Origin: JAJNPS01 sp031378845
GTDB taxonomy: Bacteria; Pseudomonadota; Alphaproteobacteria; Rhodobacterales; Rhodobacteraceae
Assembly: GCA_031378845.1 (NCBI GenBank)
Contig: JANNES010000020.1
Location: forward strand, 1 to 64,000
DNA length: 64,000 nt
Reading direction: 5' to 3'
Shown piece after piece: positions 33,895 through 42,222 of the stretch. The position numbers were made by a program, and so were the translations under genes. Below the pieces are notes generated by a model. That model ran no database searches. It had not been told where the DNA came from and saw nothing but the letters and a program-made list of their open reading frames with translations. The number at the start of each line of letters is the position of its first letter. The stretch's first letter is position 1.

Positions 33895-34824
33895 TCAGTC
33901 CGCCCCGCCGTGCCCCAGATGCGGGATGCCTCGCGCCGCAGCAAGGTCCATCTGGCGCTGGCGTTCGCGGTATCGCGCGCGGTCGGCCTCGGTTCTTGAG
34001 CCTGCGCAATGCGGGCAGGCGATGCCGCGTTCATAGGTGTCCTTGGCGCGGTCTGCATCGGTCAGCGGGTGGCGGCAGGCGCCGCAGCTGATCAGATCGC
34101 CGGGTTCCAGCCCATGGCCGACCGAGACGCGGTCATCAAAGACAAAGCATTCGCCTTGCCACAGGCTTTGGGCCTCGGGCACCTCTTCAAGGTATTTGAG
34201 GATGCCGCCCCGCAGGTGGAAAACCTGTTCGACGCCCTGCGCCAACAGGTAATTCGTGGCCTTTTCGCAGCGGATGCCTCCGGTGCAGAACATCGCCACG
34301 CGCTGGCCGGCAAACCGGGCGGCATTTTGTCCCCACCAATCGGGAAAGTCGCCAAACGCCGCCGTGTCGGGATCAATCGCCCCGATAAAGGTGCCGATGG
34401 CGACCTCATAGGCGTTGCGCGTGTCGATCACTGCGACATCGGGGGCCGAGATCAGCGCGTTCCAGTCGGCGGGAGCCACGTAATGGCCCGTGCTCATGGC
34501 CGGATCGACGCCGGGCTGACCCATCGTCACGATCTCGCGCTTGAGCTTTACCTTGATCTTGCCAAAGGGCATCGCGGGCGTCGGGCTCTGCTTGCAGATG
34601 AGGTCCGCAAAGCCGGGCATGGCCCGCAGATGTGCCAGCACCAGATCGAGGCTGCCTTGGGTTCCCGCGATGGCGCCGTTGATGCCCTCATCGGCCAGCA
34701 AGATCGTACCCGTCGCGCCGGCAGCCTTGCAGGTCGCCAACAACGCCGGTTTCGCTGCGGCCGGGTCGGCCAGACGGCTGAAGTGGTAGAACGCAGAAAC
34801 AAAGAGGGGCGCGGTTTCGGTCAT
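33895..34824 (-). CDS. trhO: tRNA uridine(34) hydroxylase TrhO (rhodanese-like, UPF0176)
   Basis: 309-aa cytosolic protein. N-terminal acylphosphatase-like domain (FVSAFYHFSRLADPAAAK, GTILLADEGINGAIAG) and a central rhodanese domain with active Cys180 in AMFCTGGIRCEKATNYLL. The C-terminus has a possible zinc site (SCGACRHP, CPHCAGSRTEADRARYRER). TrhO introduces the hydroxyl at tRNA U34 in an oxygen-dependent way. ATG 34824 fits family length. Sits 41 bases after the SDR gene and likely shares its transcript. Confidence 0.92.
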   Translation of the reverse strand: MTETAPLFVSAFYHFSRLADPAAAKPALLATCKAAGATGTILLADEGINGAIAGTQGSLDLVLAHLRAMPGFADLICKQSPTPAMPFGKIKVKLKREIVTMGQPGVDPAMSTGHYVAPADWNALISAPDVAVIDTRNAYEVAIGTFIGAIDPDTAAFGDFPDWWGQNAARFAGQRVAMFCTGGIRCEKATNYLLAQGVEQVFHLRGGILKYLEEVPEAQSLWQGECFVFDDRVSVGHGLEPGDLISCGACRHPLTDADRAKDTYERGIACPHCAGSRTEADRARYRERQRQMDLAAARGIPHLGHGGAD

Positions 34825-34865
34825 GGCGGCGGGATAGGGGCAAGGGCGGGGCGGTTCAAGGGATT

Positions 34866-35846
34866 TCACAGGACCAAAAGCACCGCATCCTCGACGGCAT
34901 AGTCAAACGGGTCTTGGTCATAACTGGCAAAAGCGGGAAAGGCGGTCTGCCAGTCATCGCGATGCGTGGCCATCCACGCACAAAGGGCGGGCATCGATAC
35001 GGCATGCCCCAACCCGCCATCCCAGTCTGCGGCGATGGCTTTGGCGATCGAAAGATGCAGCGGGCGCGGGACGGACCATGGGCTGCGACCAACTGTTCCG
35101 AAGTCTCCCTCGGGCAGGGGGACCACCTCGGGAACGCGCCCGGCGGCATGCGCGACGGACTGCACGATCTCATACAAGGTGGGGGCGTCCGGGTCGGCGA
35201 TGTTGAAGGTGCCAGTGATCTGGCGGTCAAGGCAGAGCGCTGCAAAACCGCCCATCCCGTTGGCCGAGGTCGTGTGAAACCTGCTGGTGCCACCATGCGC
35301 CACGGGGATACGGGCGCGACCGTCCAAAAGCCGCTTGAGCACCCACCATTCGCGCGGATGGCGCGCGCCGATCCCGTGGATAGCGCCAGGGCGCAGGATC
35401 ACGGCAGCGGACCCTGTAAGCGCCCGCTCCATCGCGACTTTGCCCGCCGAATAGCCTGGACCTGGCGGCACTGTCGGCTGATCCTCTGGAATCGGGTCGG
35501 GGAAGTCGGGAAACCCGTCGCCGCTCTCAAAGCCGCGCCCGGATGCATCGGCATAGACGGGCGCTGTCGAGATCACCAACAACTGGTCAAATTCGGCACG
35601 CGCCGTCAAGAGATCGGCCGCGTCTTCGGCGCCAAAGGCCATCGTGTCGACCACGGCATCATAGCGCCCGGCGCGGATCGTGGCCGCCCGGCTTGCCAGA
35701 TGCGGCACACGGCGGGCGTTGGCAATGACGGGGGGCAGGCGCGCTGCTGCCGAGGTCGCATCGACCTGCCAGCCCGACCGCAACAAGGCCGCCGCAATGC
35801 TGCGGCCAACCTGACCCGACCCGCCAAAGACAAGTGCGCGTGGCAT
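34866..35846 (-). CDS. NAD-dependent epimerase/dehydratase family (extended SDR) protein
   Basis: 326-aa Rossmann protein. Dinucleotide site VFGGSGQVGRSIAAALL (6-22, GxxGxxG pattern), a VVDTMAFGAED strand, a possible catalytic triad with Tyr/Lys in GPGYSAGKVAMERAL (YxxxK), and a Ser/Thr in VISTAPVYAD. The specific substrate is unknown; it resembles NAD-dependent nucleoside-sugar or reductase-type SDRs. Same strand as trhO, divergent from pncA by 76 bases. Confidence 0.87.
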   Translation of the reverse strand: MPRALVFGGSGQVGRSIAAALLRSGWQVDATSAAARLPPVIANARRVPHLASRAATIRAGRYDAVVDTMAFGAEDAADLLTARAEFDQLLVISTAPVYADASGRGFESGDGFPDFPDPIPEDQPTVPPGPGYSAGKVAMERALTGSAAVILRPGAIHGIGARHPREWWVLKRLLDGRARIPVAHGGTSRFHTTSANGMGGFAALCLDRQITGTFNIADPDAPTLYEIVQSVAHAAGRVPEVVPLPEGDFGTVGRSPWSVPRPLHLSIAKAIAADWDGGLGHAVSMPALCAWMATHRDDWQTAFPAFASYDQDPFDYAVEDAVLLVL

Positions 35847-35922
35847 CGGGCTTTGCCTTTCGATTGACCCCAGGCGGACCTCACCTTAGGCATAATCCGT
35901 CGCCACCGAAAAGGACCCCCCG

Positions 35923-36528
35923 ATGCACCCCCAGACCCATGCCCTGATCGTGATCGACCTTCAGAACGACTTCTGCCCCGGTGGCGCGCTGGCCGTGGCC
36001 GAGGCGGACGCGATCATCCCTGAGGTCAACGCCATGCTGGGCGACTTTGCCGTGCGGGTGCTGACGCAAGACTGGCACCCCGCAAACCATATGTCCTTTG
36101 CCGCCAACCATGCCGGAGCAGCCCCTTTCAGCGTGACCGAAATGCCTTATGGCCCGCAGGTCCTGTGGCCCACGCACTGCGTTCAGGGCACCGAGGGTGC
36201 GGCGTTTCACAAGGCGCTGCAGACCGATCCCGCCGATCTGGTGATCCGCAAAGGCTTTCGCCCCAGCATCGACAGCTATTCGGCGTTTTTCGAAAATGAC
36301 CACAGCACTGCGACCGGCCTTGATGGCTATCTGCGCGCGCGCGGGGTTAGCGATGTGACGCTGGTCGGCCTCGCTACCGATTACTGCGTGGCCTATTCGG
36401 CGCTGGATGCGGCACGGCTCGGCTACGGGGTAAGCGTGCGCCTGTCGGCCTGCCGGGCCATCGACCTCAACGGCTCATTGGCCACGGCACTTGACCAGAT
36501 GCGCGGCGCGGGCGTCACGCTCGGCTGA
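35923..36528 (+). CDS. pncA: Nicotinamidase PncA
   Basis: 201-aa cysteine hydrolase converting nicotinamide to nicotinate for NAD salvage. The catalytic triad is Asp12 (IVIDLQNDF), Lys110 (VIRKGF) and Cys155 (ATDYCVAYSA). Metal-site residues are Asp50 and His52 (TQDWHPANH) and His85 (WPTHCVQGT). It is on the same strand as pncB, which uses the product, but the two are separated by a decayed kinase gene. Confidence 0.95.
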   Translation: MHPQTHALIVIDLQNDFCPGGALAVAEADAIIPEVNAMLGDFAVRVLTQDWHPANHMSFAANHAGAAPFSVTEMPYGPQVLWPTHCVQGTEGAAFHKALQTDPADLVIRKGFRPSIDSYSAFFENDHSTATGLDGYLRARGVSDVTLVGLATDYCVAYSALDAARLGYGVSVRLSACRAIDLNGSLATALDQMRGAGVTLG

Positions 36529-36595
36529 GGGCTGACCATCGTTCCCTTTCCTTCACCACTTTGACGCAAACCTCGACCGCAATCTGACTGACCGG

Positions 36596-37267
<672 letters not shown>

Positions 37268-37293
37268 GACCGTTGGGCAAAAGGAATATTGCC

Positions 37294-38586
37294 ATGGTCG
37301 ATATCGCCACAAGGGTCTGGAACCACAAATGGAGGATCGATCCGATCGTCCGCTCACTGATCGACACGGACTTTTACAAGCTGTTGATGTGTCAATCCAT
37401 TTTTCGAAATCGGCCGGCCACGCGGGTGGAATTCAGCCTGATCAACCGCAGCCATTCGGTGCGGCTGGCGGACCTGATCGACGAGGGTGAGCTGCGCGAA
37501 CAACTCGACCATGTGCGCAGCCTCAGCCTTAGCCGGGGGGAGTCGACCTGGCTGCGTGGCAACACCTTTTACGGCAAGCGCCAGATGTTCCGCCCCGATT
37601 TCATGGAATGGTTCGAGGGTCTGCGCCTGCCGCCCTATCATCTGGAAAAACGTGACGGCCAGTTCGAGCTGACCTTTGAAGGCCTTTGGCCCGAGGTCAT
37701 GCTGTGGGAAATCCCCGCCCTGTCGGTGCTGATGGAACTGCGCAGCCGCGCGGTCCTGCGCGACATGGGCCGGTTTGAGCTGCAGGTGCTTTATGCCCGC
37801 GCGATGACCAAGCTGTGGGAAAAGATCGAACGCCTGCGCACCGTGCCGGGCCTGAAGATCGCCGATTTCGGCACACGCCGGCGGCACGGGTTTTTGTGGC
37901 AGGACTGGTGCGTGCAGGCGATGCAAGAAGGGCTAGAGGGCCGTTTTATCGGCACGTCGAACTGCCTGATCGCGATGCGGCGCGAGGTCGAGGCGATCGG
38001 CACCAATGCGCATGAATTGCCGATGGTCTATTCCGCGCTGGCCAATTCCGATACCGAACTGGCCCAAGCCCCCTATCAGGTGCTGGCCGACTGGCACGAG
38101 GAACATGATGGCAATCTGCGCATCATGCTGCCCGACACCTATGGCACCGAAGGGTTCTTGCGCAACGCGCCGGACTGGCTGGCGTCATGGACGGGCATTC
38201 GGATCGACAGCGGTGACCCGGCGACCGGGGCGGAAATGGCGATCAGGTGGTGGCAATCGCGCGGCGAGGATCCCAAGCAAAAGCTGGTGATTTTCTCGGA
38301 TGGGCTGGACGTTGCCAAGATCGAGCAGTTGCACCGCCAGTTCCTGGGCCGGGTCAAGGTCAGCTTTGGCTGGGGCACGATGCTGACCAACGATTTCACC
38401 GGCTTGATCGAGGGCGACGGGCTGGCCCCGTTCAGCCTTGTTTGCAAGGCGGTCAGGGCGGATGGGCGACCAACGGTCAAGCTGAGCGATAACCCCAACA
38501 AGGCGCTGGGCCCGGCCCGCGAGATCGTGCGATATAAACGGGTGTTCGGTGTGGGCGCGCAGGTGGCCGAAGAGGTGTTGGTGTAG
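37294..38586 (+). CDS. pncB: Nicotinate phosphoribosyltransferase PncB
   Basis: 430-aa enzyme making nicotinate mononucleotide from nicotinate and PRPP, the step after PncA. Family blocks: LIDTDFYKLLMCQSIF, VEFSLINRS, IADFGTRRRHGFLWQD (phosphoribosyl site), FIGTSNCLIAMRREVEAIGT, HELPMVYSALA, IRIDSGDPATGAEMAI and FGWGTMLTNDF. ATG 37294 with AAAAGGA upstream is better than the earlier ATG at 37273. It follows the decayed kinase by 26 bases, so may be transcribed with it or with pncA. A convergent terminator follows. Confidence 0.95.
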   Translation: MVDIATRVWNHKWRIDPIVRSLIDTDFYKLLMCQSIFRNRPATRVEFSLINRSHSVRLADLIDEGELREQLDHVRSLSLSRGESTWLRGNTFYGKRQMFRPDFMEWFEGLRLPPYHLEKRDGQFELTFEGLWPEVMLWEIPALSVLMELRSRAVLRDMGRFELQVLYARAMTKLWEKIERLRTVPGLKIADFGTRRRHGFLWQDWCVQAMQEGLEGRFIGTSNCLIAMRREVEAIGTNAHELPMVYSALANSDTELAQAPYQVLADWHEEHDGNLRIMLPDTYGTEGFLRNAPDWLASWTGIRIDSGDPATGAEMAIRWWQSRGEDPKQKLVIFSDGLDVAKIEQLHRQFLGRVKVSFGWGTMLTNDFTGLIEGDGLAPFSLVCKAVRADGRPTVKLSDNPNKALGPAREIVRYKRVFGVGAQVAEEVLV

Positions 38587-38594
38587 GAAAAGCG

Positions 38595-38621
38595 TGTCAT
38601 CCCGAGCAGGCGGGGATGACA
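38595..38621. terminator. Bidirectional hairpin between pncB and the phosphotransferase gene
   Basis: TGTCATCCC/GGGATGACA, a 9-bp perfect stem with a 9-base loop, nine bases after the pncB stop and 11 from the convergent phosphotransferase stop. No U-run; probably serves both transcripts. TGTCATCCC hairpins are also a common dispersed repeat type. Confidence 0.65.
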
Positions 38622-38631
38622 GATGGCGGCA

Positions 38632-39567
38632 TCACCCCATCACCTTCCGCGCCCACATCACCGCCCGCGCGAGATGGCCTTTGTGGATCGGATCGTCCGG
38701 CGCAAGTCGCGACATCGTCCAGCCAACCGAGGCACAGGCGCGCGCAAGAGCAAATACCTCGACGGCGTCAACTGTCACTGGGCGCGTCTTTGCATACCCC
38801 GCGATCAACGCGTCGCGGATGGCAGGGTAGGCGGGCTCGTAAACGCTATAGATCAACGCCGTGCCAAGGTCGTGGTGCCTAAACCCGATGCCGCTGTCAT
38901 CAAAGTCGATCAGCGAAAGACGGTCGCCGTCCACCAGCACGTTTTCGCGCAGCACATCGGCATGGATCGGGCCAAGCGTGTCGGTCTGCCGCGACAGCCA
39001 CGCCGTCAGGAATTCCCGTGCGGCCATCAGGGTCTGGCGCTGGGCCGCGTCGGCCGCAGGATGGTCCCAGAACCGGCCCCAGAAAGGCGCCTCGCCCACC
39101 AGACCGGGGATGTCCCAGCGCGGCCGGATGAAGACATCCGGCAGCACCAGCGCATCGGTCGCGTCATGCAGACGCGCCAGCATCTGGCCCAGTGCGTGGT
39201 GAAGGCGGACGAGCCGGTCGGTCGGCAGACCGAAAGGTTGCAGGCTTATCCCCAAAGGTTCCCCCGGCAGCCAGCGCACCGCCGAAGCCATGCGCCCACT
39301 GCCAAGGCGCACCAACTGGTCGCCGTTCGCACTCGCCAGCGGTTCGGGAACCGGCACGCCCTGCGCGGCAAGTGCCGCCGTCCACCAAAGCTCCGAGCGG
39401 ATCGCGGCGTCGGACTGATAGCCCATCCGGTGCAGGCGCAGGGCGGCGCGGGTGCCATCCGGAAGTGACATCTCATAGACCGCATTTTCGCGGGCATTGA
39501 TCAGGCGCAGGGCCGTGCCCTGCCAATGGGTGGCGGCCCCGGTGGCGAGGGCGTGGATGTCGGTCAT
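38632..39567 (-). CDS. Aminoglycoside-phosphotransferase-fold kinase, candidate hydroxylysine/ethanolamine-type kinase
   Basis: 311-aa small-molecule kinase with the APH fold. Catalytic loop GPIHADVLRENVLVDGD (HxDxxxxN) and metal-binding Asp in SLIDFDDSGIG; N-lobe ENAVYEMSLPDGTRAALRLH. Its ATG overlaps the stop of the class III aminotransferase-like gene by four bases. That neighbour resembles the phospho-lyases which act on phosphoethanolamine or 5-phosphohydroxylysine; those are paired with an APH-fold kinase in other organisms, so phosphorylation of hydroxylysine, ethanolamine or a similar amino alcohol is my inference. Homoserine kinase II and choline kinases are the alternatives. Confidence 0.85.
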   Translation of the reverse strand: MTDIHALATGAATHWQGTALRLINARENAVYEMSLPDGTRAALRLHRMGYQSDAAIRSELWWTAALAAQGVPVPEPLASANGDQLVRLGSGRMASAVRWLPGEPLGISLQPFGLPTDRLVRLHHALGQMLARLHDATDALVLPDVFIRPRWDIPGLVGEAPFWGRFWDHPAADAAQRQTLMAAREFLTAWLSRQTDTLGPIHADVLRENVLVDGDRLSLIDFDDSGIGFRHHDLGTALIYSVYEPAYPAIRDALIAGYAKTRPVTVDAVEVFALARACASVGWTMSRLAPDDPIHKGHLARAVMWARKVMG

Positions 39568-40841
39568 GCAGACGCCGGACGGGTCAGTTCATCCTGCAGC
39601 GCGTCCATCAAGAGGTCGGCATGTTCCGTCCCAAATGGCATCGGCGGGCGGATTTTCAGCGTGTTGCCGCCCCGCCCGATCTTGTTGAGCATGAACCCCC
39701 GCGCCACCATCCGCTCCACCAGATCGGCGACGAAATCTGTCGCCGGTGCGCCTGCATCCGTCACGAACTCTGCGCCATAGAACTGCCCGACGCCGCGCAC
39801 ATTCGCCAGCATCGGGTGCTGCAGGGCGGCCATGCGGTCCATCATGTGGGCATGGGTGCGGATGGCGTTGTCCAGCAGTCCCTCATCCGCGATCACGTCC
39901 AGCACGGCATTGCAGGCGGCCGCAGAAACCGGATTGCCACCAAAGGTGTTGAAATACCCGAACGCGTCGCGGAAAGCGGCCATGACATCGGGCCGGGCAA
40001 GAACAGCCGCGACGGGGTGCCCGTTCGCCATGGGTTTGCCAATGGTCACGATGTCGGGGGCAAAACCCAGCCAGTCATGCCCCCAGAAAAGGGTGCCGCA
40101 GCGGCCAAAGCCGGGCTGGACCTCATCGGCAATGACAAGCCCGCCCGCCTTGCGGATGACCGCAACAGTTGGGTCAAGAAAGCCGGGGGCGACAGTCGGC
40201 AGCCCCTCATTGGCGAAAACCGGGCAAAGCATCATGCCCGAGAATCCGATGCCTCTTTCCACCAGATCGTCAATCGCTGCGGCGACGTGACCCGCAAAGG
40301 CCTGCGCCTGTCCGGCAGCACTGCCCCCGATGGGATGCAAAGTGGAGGGCGACGGCACAAAGCGGATATGGGGCGCATAGCCCCCGATGGGCGGGCGACG
40401 CGTGCTGAGCTGGCTGACCGCTGCGGTGTTGCCGTGATAGGTATTGTCGGTGGCGATGATGCCGGTCTTGCCGGTTACCGCCTGAGCCATGCGCAGCGCG
40501 ATGTCATTCGCCTCGGACCCCGTGCAGACCATGATCGCCTGGGAAATCCCGTGGCCAAGGGTGCCGGTCAGCCGCTCGATGTAGTTGAGCACGCCGTCAT
40601 GCAGATAGCGGGTATGTGTGTTGAGGAAGGCCGCCTGCGCCGCAATCGCCGCCACCACGCGCGGGTGGCAGTGGCCGACATGGGCCACGTTGTTATAGCA
40701 ATCGAGATACCGCTTGCCGGACGCATCCCAGAGCCAGACGCCTTCGCCGCGCACGATATGCACGGGGTGTTCGTAAAAGGTCGGCACGTTCGGCCCCATC
40801 AGGCGGGCGCGGCGGGCGATCAGGCTTTCAGTCATCGTCAT
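39564..40841 (-). CDS. Class III aminotransferase-fold PLP enzyme, candidate phospho-lyase
   Basis: 425-aa PLP-dependent enzyme. FYEHPVHIVRGEGVWLWDAS, YNNVAHVGHCHPRVVAAIAA and LNTHTRYLHDGVLNYIERL match the branch containing ethanolamine-phosphate phospho-lyase and 5-phosphohydroxylysine phospho-lyase better than typical omega-aminotransferases. PLP contacts: CTGSEANDIALRMA, the Asp in IADEVQPGFGRCG, and the Schiff-base Lys in VTIGKPMANGHP. The start (40841 or 40835) overlaps the arfB 3' end by about 14 bases, and the stop overlaps the kinase gene. An aminotransferase role remains possible. Confidence 0.85.
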   Translation of the reverse strand: MTMTESLIARRARLMGPNVPTFYEHPVHIVRGEGVWLWDASGKRYLDCYNNVAHVGHCHPRVVAAIAAQAAFLNTHTRYLHDGVLNYIERLTGTLGHGISQAIMVCTGSEANDIALRMAQAVTGKTGIIATDNTYHGNTAAVSQLSTRRPPIGGYAPHIRFVPSPSTLHPIGGSAAGQAQAFAGHVAAAIDDLVERGIGFSGMMLCPVFANEGLPTVAPGFLDPTVAVIRKAGGLVIADEVQPGFGRCGTLFWGHDWLGFAPDIVTIGKPMANGHPVAAVLARPDVMAAFRDAFGYFNTFGGNPVSAAACNAVLDVIADEGLLDNAIRTHAHMMDRMAALQHPMLANVRGVGQFYGAEFVTDAGAPATDFVADLVERMVARGFMLNKIGRGGNTLKIRPPMPFGTEHADLLMDALQDELTRPASA

Positions 40842-41253
40842 CCCCAACCTTGGCGCGTCCCGCCTTGACCTCGGCGCGCACGGATTTCGCCACCAGCCGG
40901 CGGCGTTCGCTGCCAAGCGTCGGCTTGGTGGCGATCCGGCGTTTCGGTGCGACAAGGGCCGCGCGGATCATCTCGGCCAGCCGTTCGCGGGCAATCTCGC
41001 GGTTTCGGGCCTGACTGCGGGTGTCTTCGACCTGCAAGACGATGGCGCCCTCCAGCGTCCAGCGCCGTCCGGCGAGTTTTTTCAGCCGCGCCTTGACCGA
41101 TGCTGCAAGGTTCGGAGATCGGTCCGCTTCGAACCGCAACTCCACCGCCGTCGAGACCTTGTTGACGTTCTGTCCGCCGGGGCCAGAGGACCGCACAAAG
41201 GTTTCCGACAATTCCCAATCGGCAATTTCAACGGTGTCTGTGACGCGCAGCAT
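40828..41253 (-). CDS. arfB: Peptidyl-tRNA hydrolase ArfB (ribosome rescue)
   Basis: 141-aa release-factor-like protein that frees stalled ribosomes lacking a stop codon. The GGQ catalytic motif is in SSGPGGQNVNKVSTAVELRF (residues 26-28); the basic C-terminal tail (RRIATKPTLGSERRRLVAKS, VRAEVKAGRAKVG) is the part that enters the empty mRNA channel. First gene before the PLP enzyme and kinase, with which it overlaps. Its 5' region contains the unusual tiny transcript described separately. Confidence 0.93.
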   Translation of the reverse strand: MLRVTDTVEIADWELSETFVRSSGPGGQNVNKVSTAVELRFEADRSPNLAASVKARLKKLAGRRWTLEGAIVLQVEDTRSQARNREIARERLAEMIRAALVAPKRRIATKPTLGSERRRLVAKSVRAEVKAGRAKVGDDDD

Positions 41254-41284
41254 GTGGATAACCTAGCCAAACCGGCCCGAAAGA

Positions 41285-41317
41285 GAAAGGGTCGCCCGCG
41301 TTGCAGGCGACCCTTTC
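41285..41317 (-). terminator. 12-bp hairpin upstream of arfB
   Basis: Arms GAAAGGGTCGCC/GGCGACCCTTTC with a nine-base loop; on the minus strand it is followed by TCTTTC. Ends the putative tiny transcript or attenuates read-through into arfB, whose ATG is 32 bases further on. Confidence 0.7.
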
Positions 41318-41387
41318 CGAGATCTAAGGAGATGAGCCAGTTAGGCATCAAAATCCAATCGACGGATCATGCACCGAGGGTCTGCCC

Positions 41388-41444
41388 TCAGAAGACGATC
41401 CCCCCGACTGTCCCGACACGTCTCTCCAATATCACTCTAGACAC
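41388..41444 (-). CDS. Tiny ORF with an exceptionally strong ribosome-binding site
   Basis: GTG-initiated 18-codon ORF, MSRVILERRVGTVGGIVF, with AAGGAGG placed seven bases before the start. The site extends to GAAAGGAGGTGATCCA, which is complementary to the 16S rRNA 3' tail over some 15-16 bases, far more than any other gene here. Strong initiation on so short an ORF suggests a leader peptide or ribosome-binding RNA rather than a structural protein. I do not recognise the peptide. Confidence 0.4.
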   Translation of the reverse strand: MSRVILERRVGTVGGIVF

Positions 41445-41515
41445 TGGATCACCTCCTTTCAAAATGGTTGCCGATATTCGAATCGTGGCACAGATTTTGT
41501 GTTTGTCAAAAGTTT

Positions 41516-42136
41516 TTACGCAACCCTTGCTGCAAACCGTGCAAGAGCCATGCGGAATGGCAACAATGCTGCAATTGCAAGCAGGAGTTTCACGCTCCAG
41601 TCCGCAATCGCCAGCGACACCCAATAGGGCGCGTCCGGTCCGGTCCCGAGGATCGGCCCCACGCCACCGGCCCAGGACACGTCATTGGCAGGTTCCAGCC
41701 AGACCAGCGTGGCCGAAAAGGCGATGGTGAAGAAGATCACGGTGTCGAGGGTCGAGCCGATCAAGGTCGAGATCAGCGGTGCCTGCCACCAGGTCCGCGC
41801 GCGCATCCGGTCAAAGATGGTGACGTCAAGCAGTTGCGCCACCAAGAAGGCGGCCCCCGACCCGACGGCGATGCGCAGGGTCACCAAAGCGCCCGCAGGC
41901 CCGATGATCTGGGTGCCGATGGCCGAGCAGATCAGGCCTGTGGCAAAACCTGCCAGCACCACACGGCGCGCGGCGGCAGGGCCATATAGCCGGTTGGTGA
42001 TGTCGGTCACAAGGAACGCGAACGGATAGGTCAACGCCCCCCAGGTGAGCCAGGCCCCCAAGGGATGTTGCACAAGGATGTTGGAAGCCACCACGATGAT
42101 GGCCATGGCAATGATGCCAAAGAGGATGGGGCGCAT
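41516..42136 (-). CDS. Queuosine precursor transporter (YhhQ/VUT family)
   Basis: 206-aa inner-membrane protein with about six helices, taking up preQ0/preQ1-type queuosine precursors in the characterised members. Family signature: VVASNILVQHPLG, LTWGALTYPFAFLVTDITNR (a hallmark), and STLIGSTLDTVIFFTIAF. ATG 42136 (MRPILFGIIAMAII) fits the family; the longer upstream reading is hydrophilic and unlike it. Monocistronic or followed by the tiny transcript. Confidence 0.88.
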   Translation of the reverse strand: MRPILFGIIAMAIIVVASNILVQHPLGAWLTWGALTYPFAFLVTDITNRLYGPAAARRVVLAGFATGLICSAIGTQIIGPAGALVTLRIAVGSGAAFLVAQLLDVTIFDRMRARTWWQAPLISTLIGSTLDTVIFFTIAFSATLVWLEPANDVSWAGGVGPILGTGPDAPYWVSLAIADWSVKLLLAIAALLPFRMALARFAARVA

Positions 42137-42222
42137 GACGATATCCGTTTTGCCAAGGTGTTCGGAAACTTGGCCCGACGCAATGGCGGGCAACTGTCGC
42201 CTAAGGCCGACTTGGCCCACTG

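Larger units (their letters stand above)
41285..41509 (-). ncRNA. Putative small transcript with tiny ORFs upstream of arfB
   Basis: On the minus strand, starting seven bases after the queuosine-transporter stop, there is a consensus -35 box TTGACA (41504-41509); a -10 box at 16-18 bases is weak. Next come the ribosome-binding site GAAAGGAGGTGATCCA, an 18-codon ORF (41388-41444), a GAGGG/CCCTC hairpin at its stop, a 9-codon ORF MIRRLDFDA (41341-41370), and a 12-bp terminator-like stem ending at 41285. Its promoter-to-terminator layout suggests an independent small RNA or leader of about 200 nt. Whether the peptides are made, or the RNA regulates arfB, cannot be told. Confidence 0.45.

Noticed and set aside
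41446..41461. 16S rRNA 3' end-like sequence (GGATCACCTCCTTTC) on the plus strand
   Set aside because: Only about 15-16 bases match and no other rRNA sequence surrounds it. It is better explained as the reverse of an extended ribosome-binding site.
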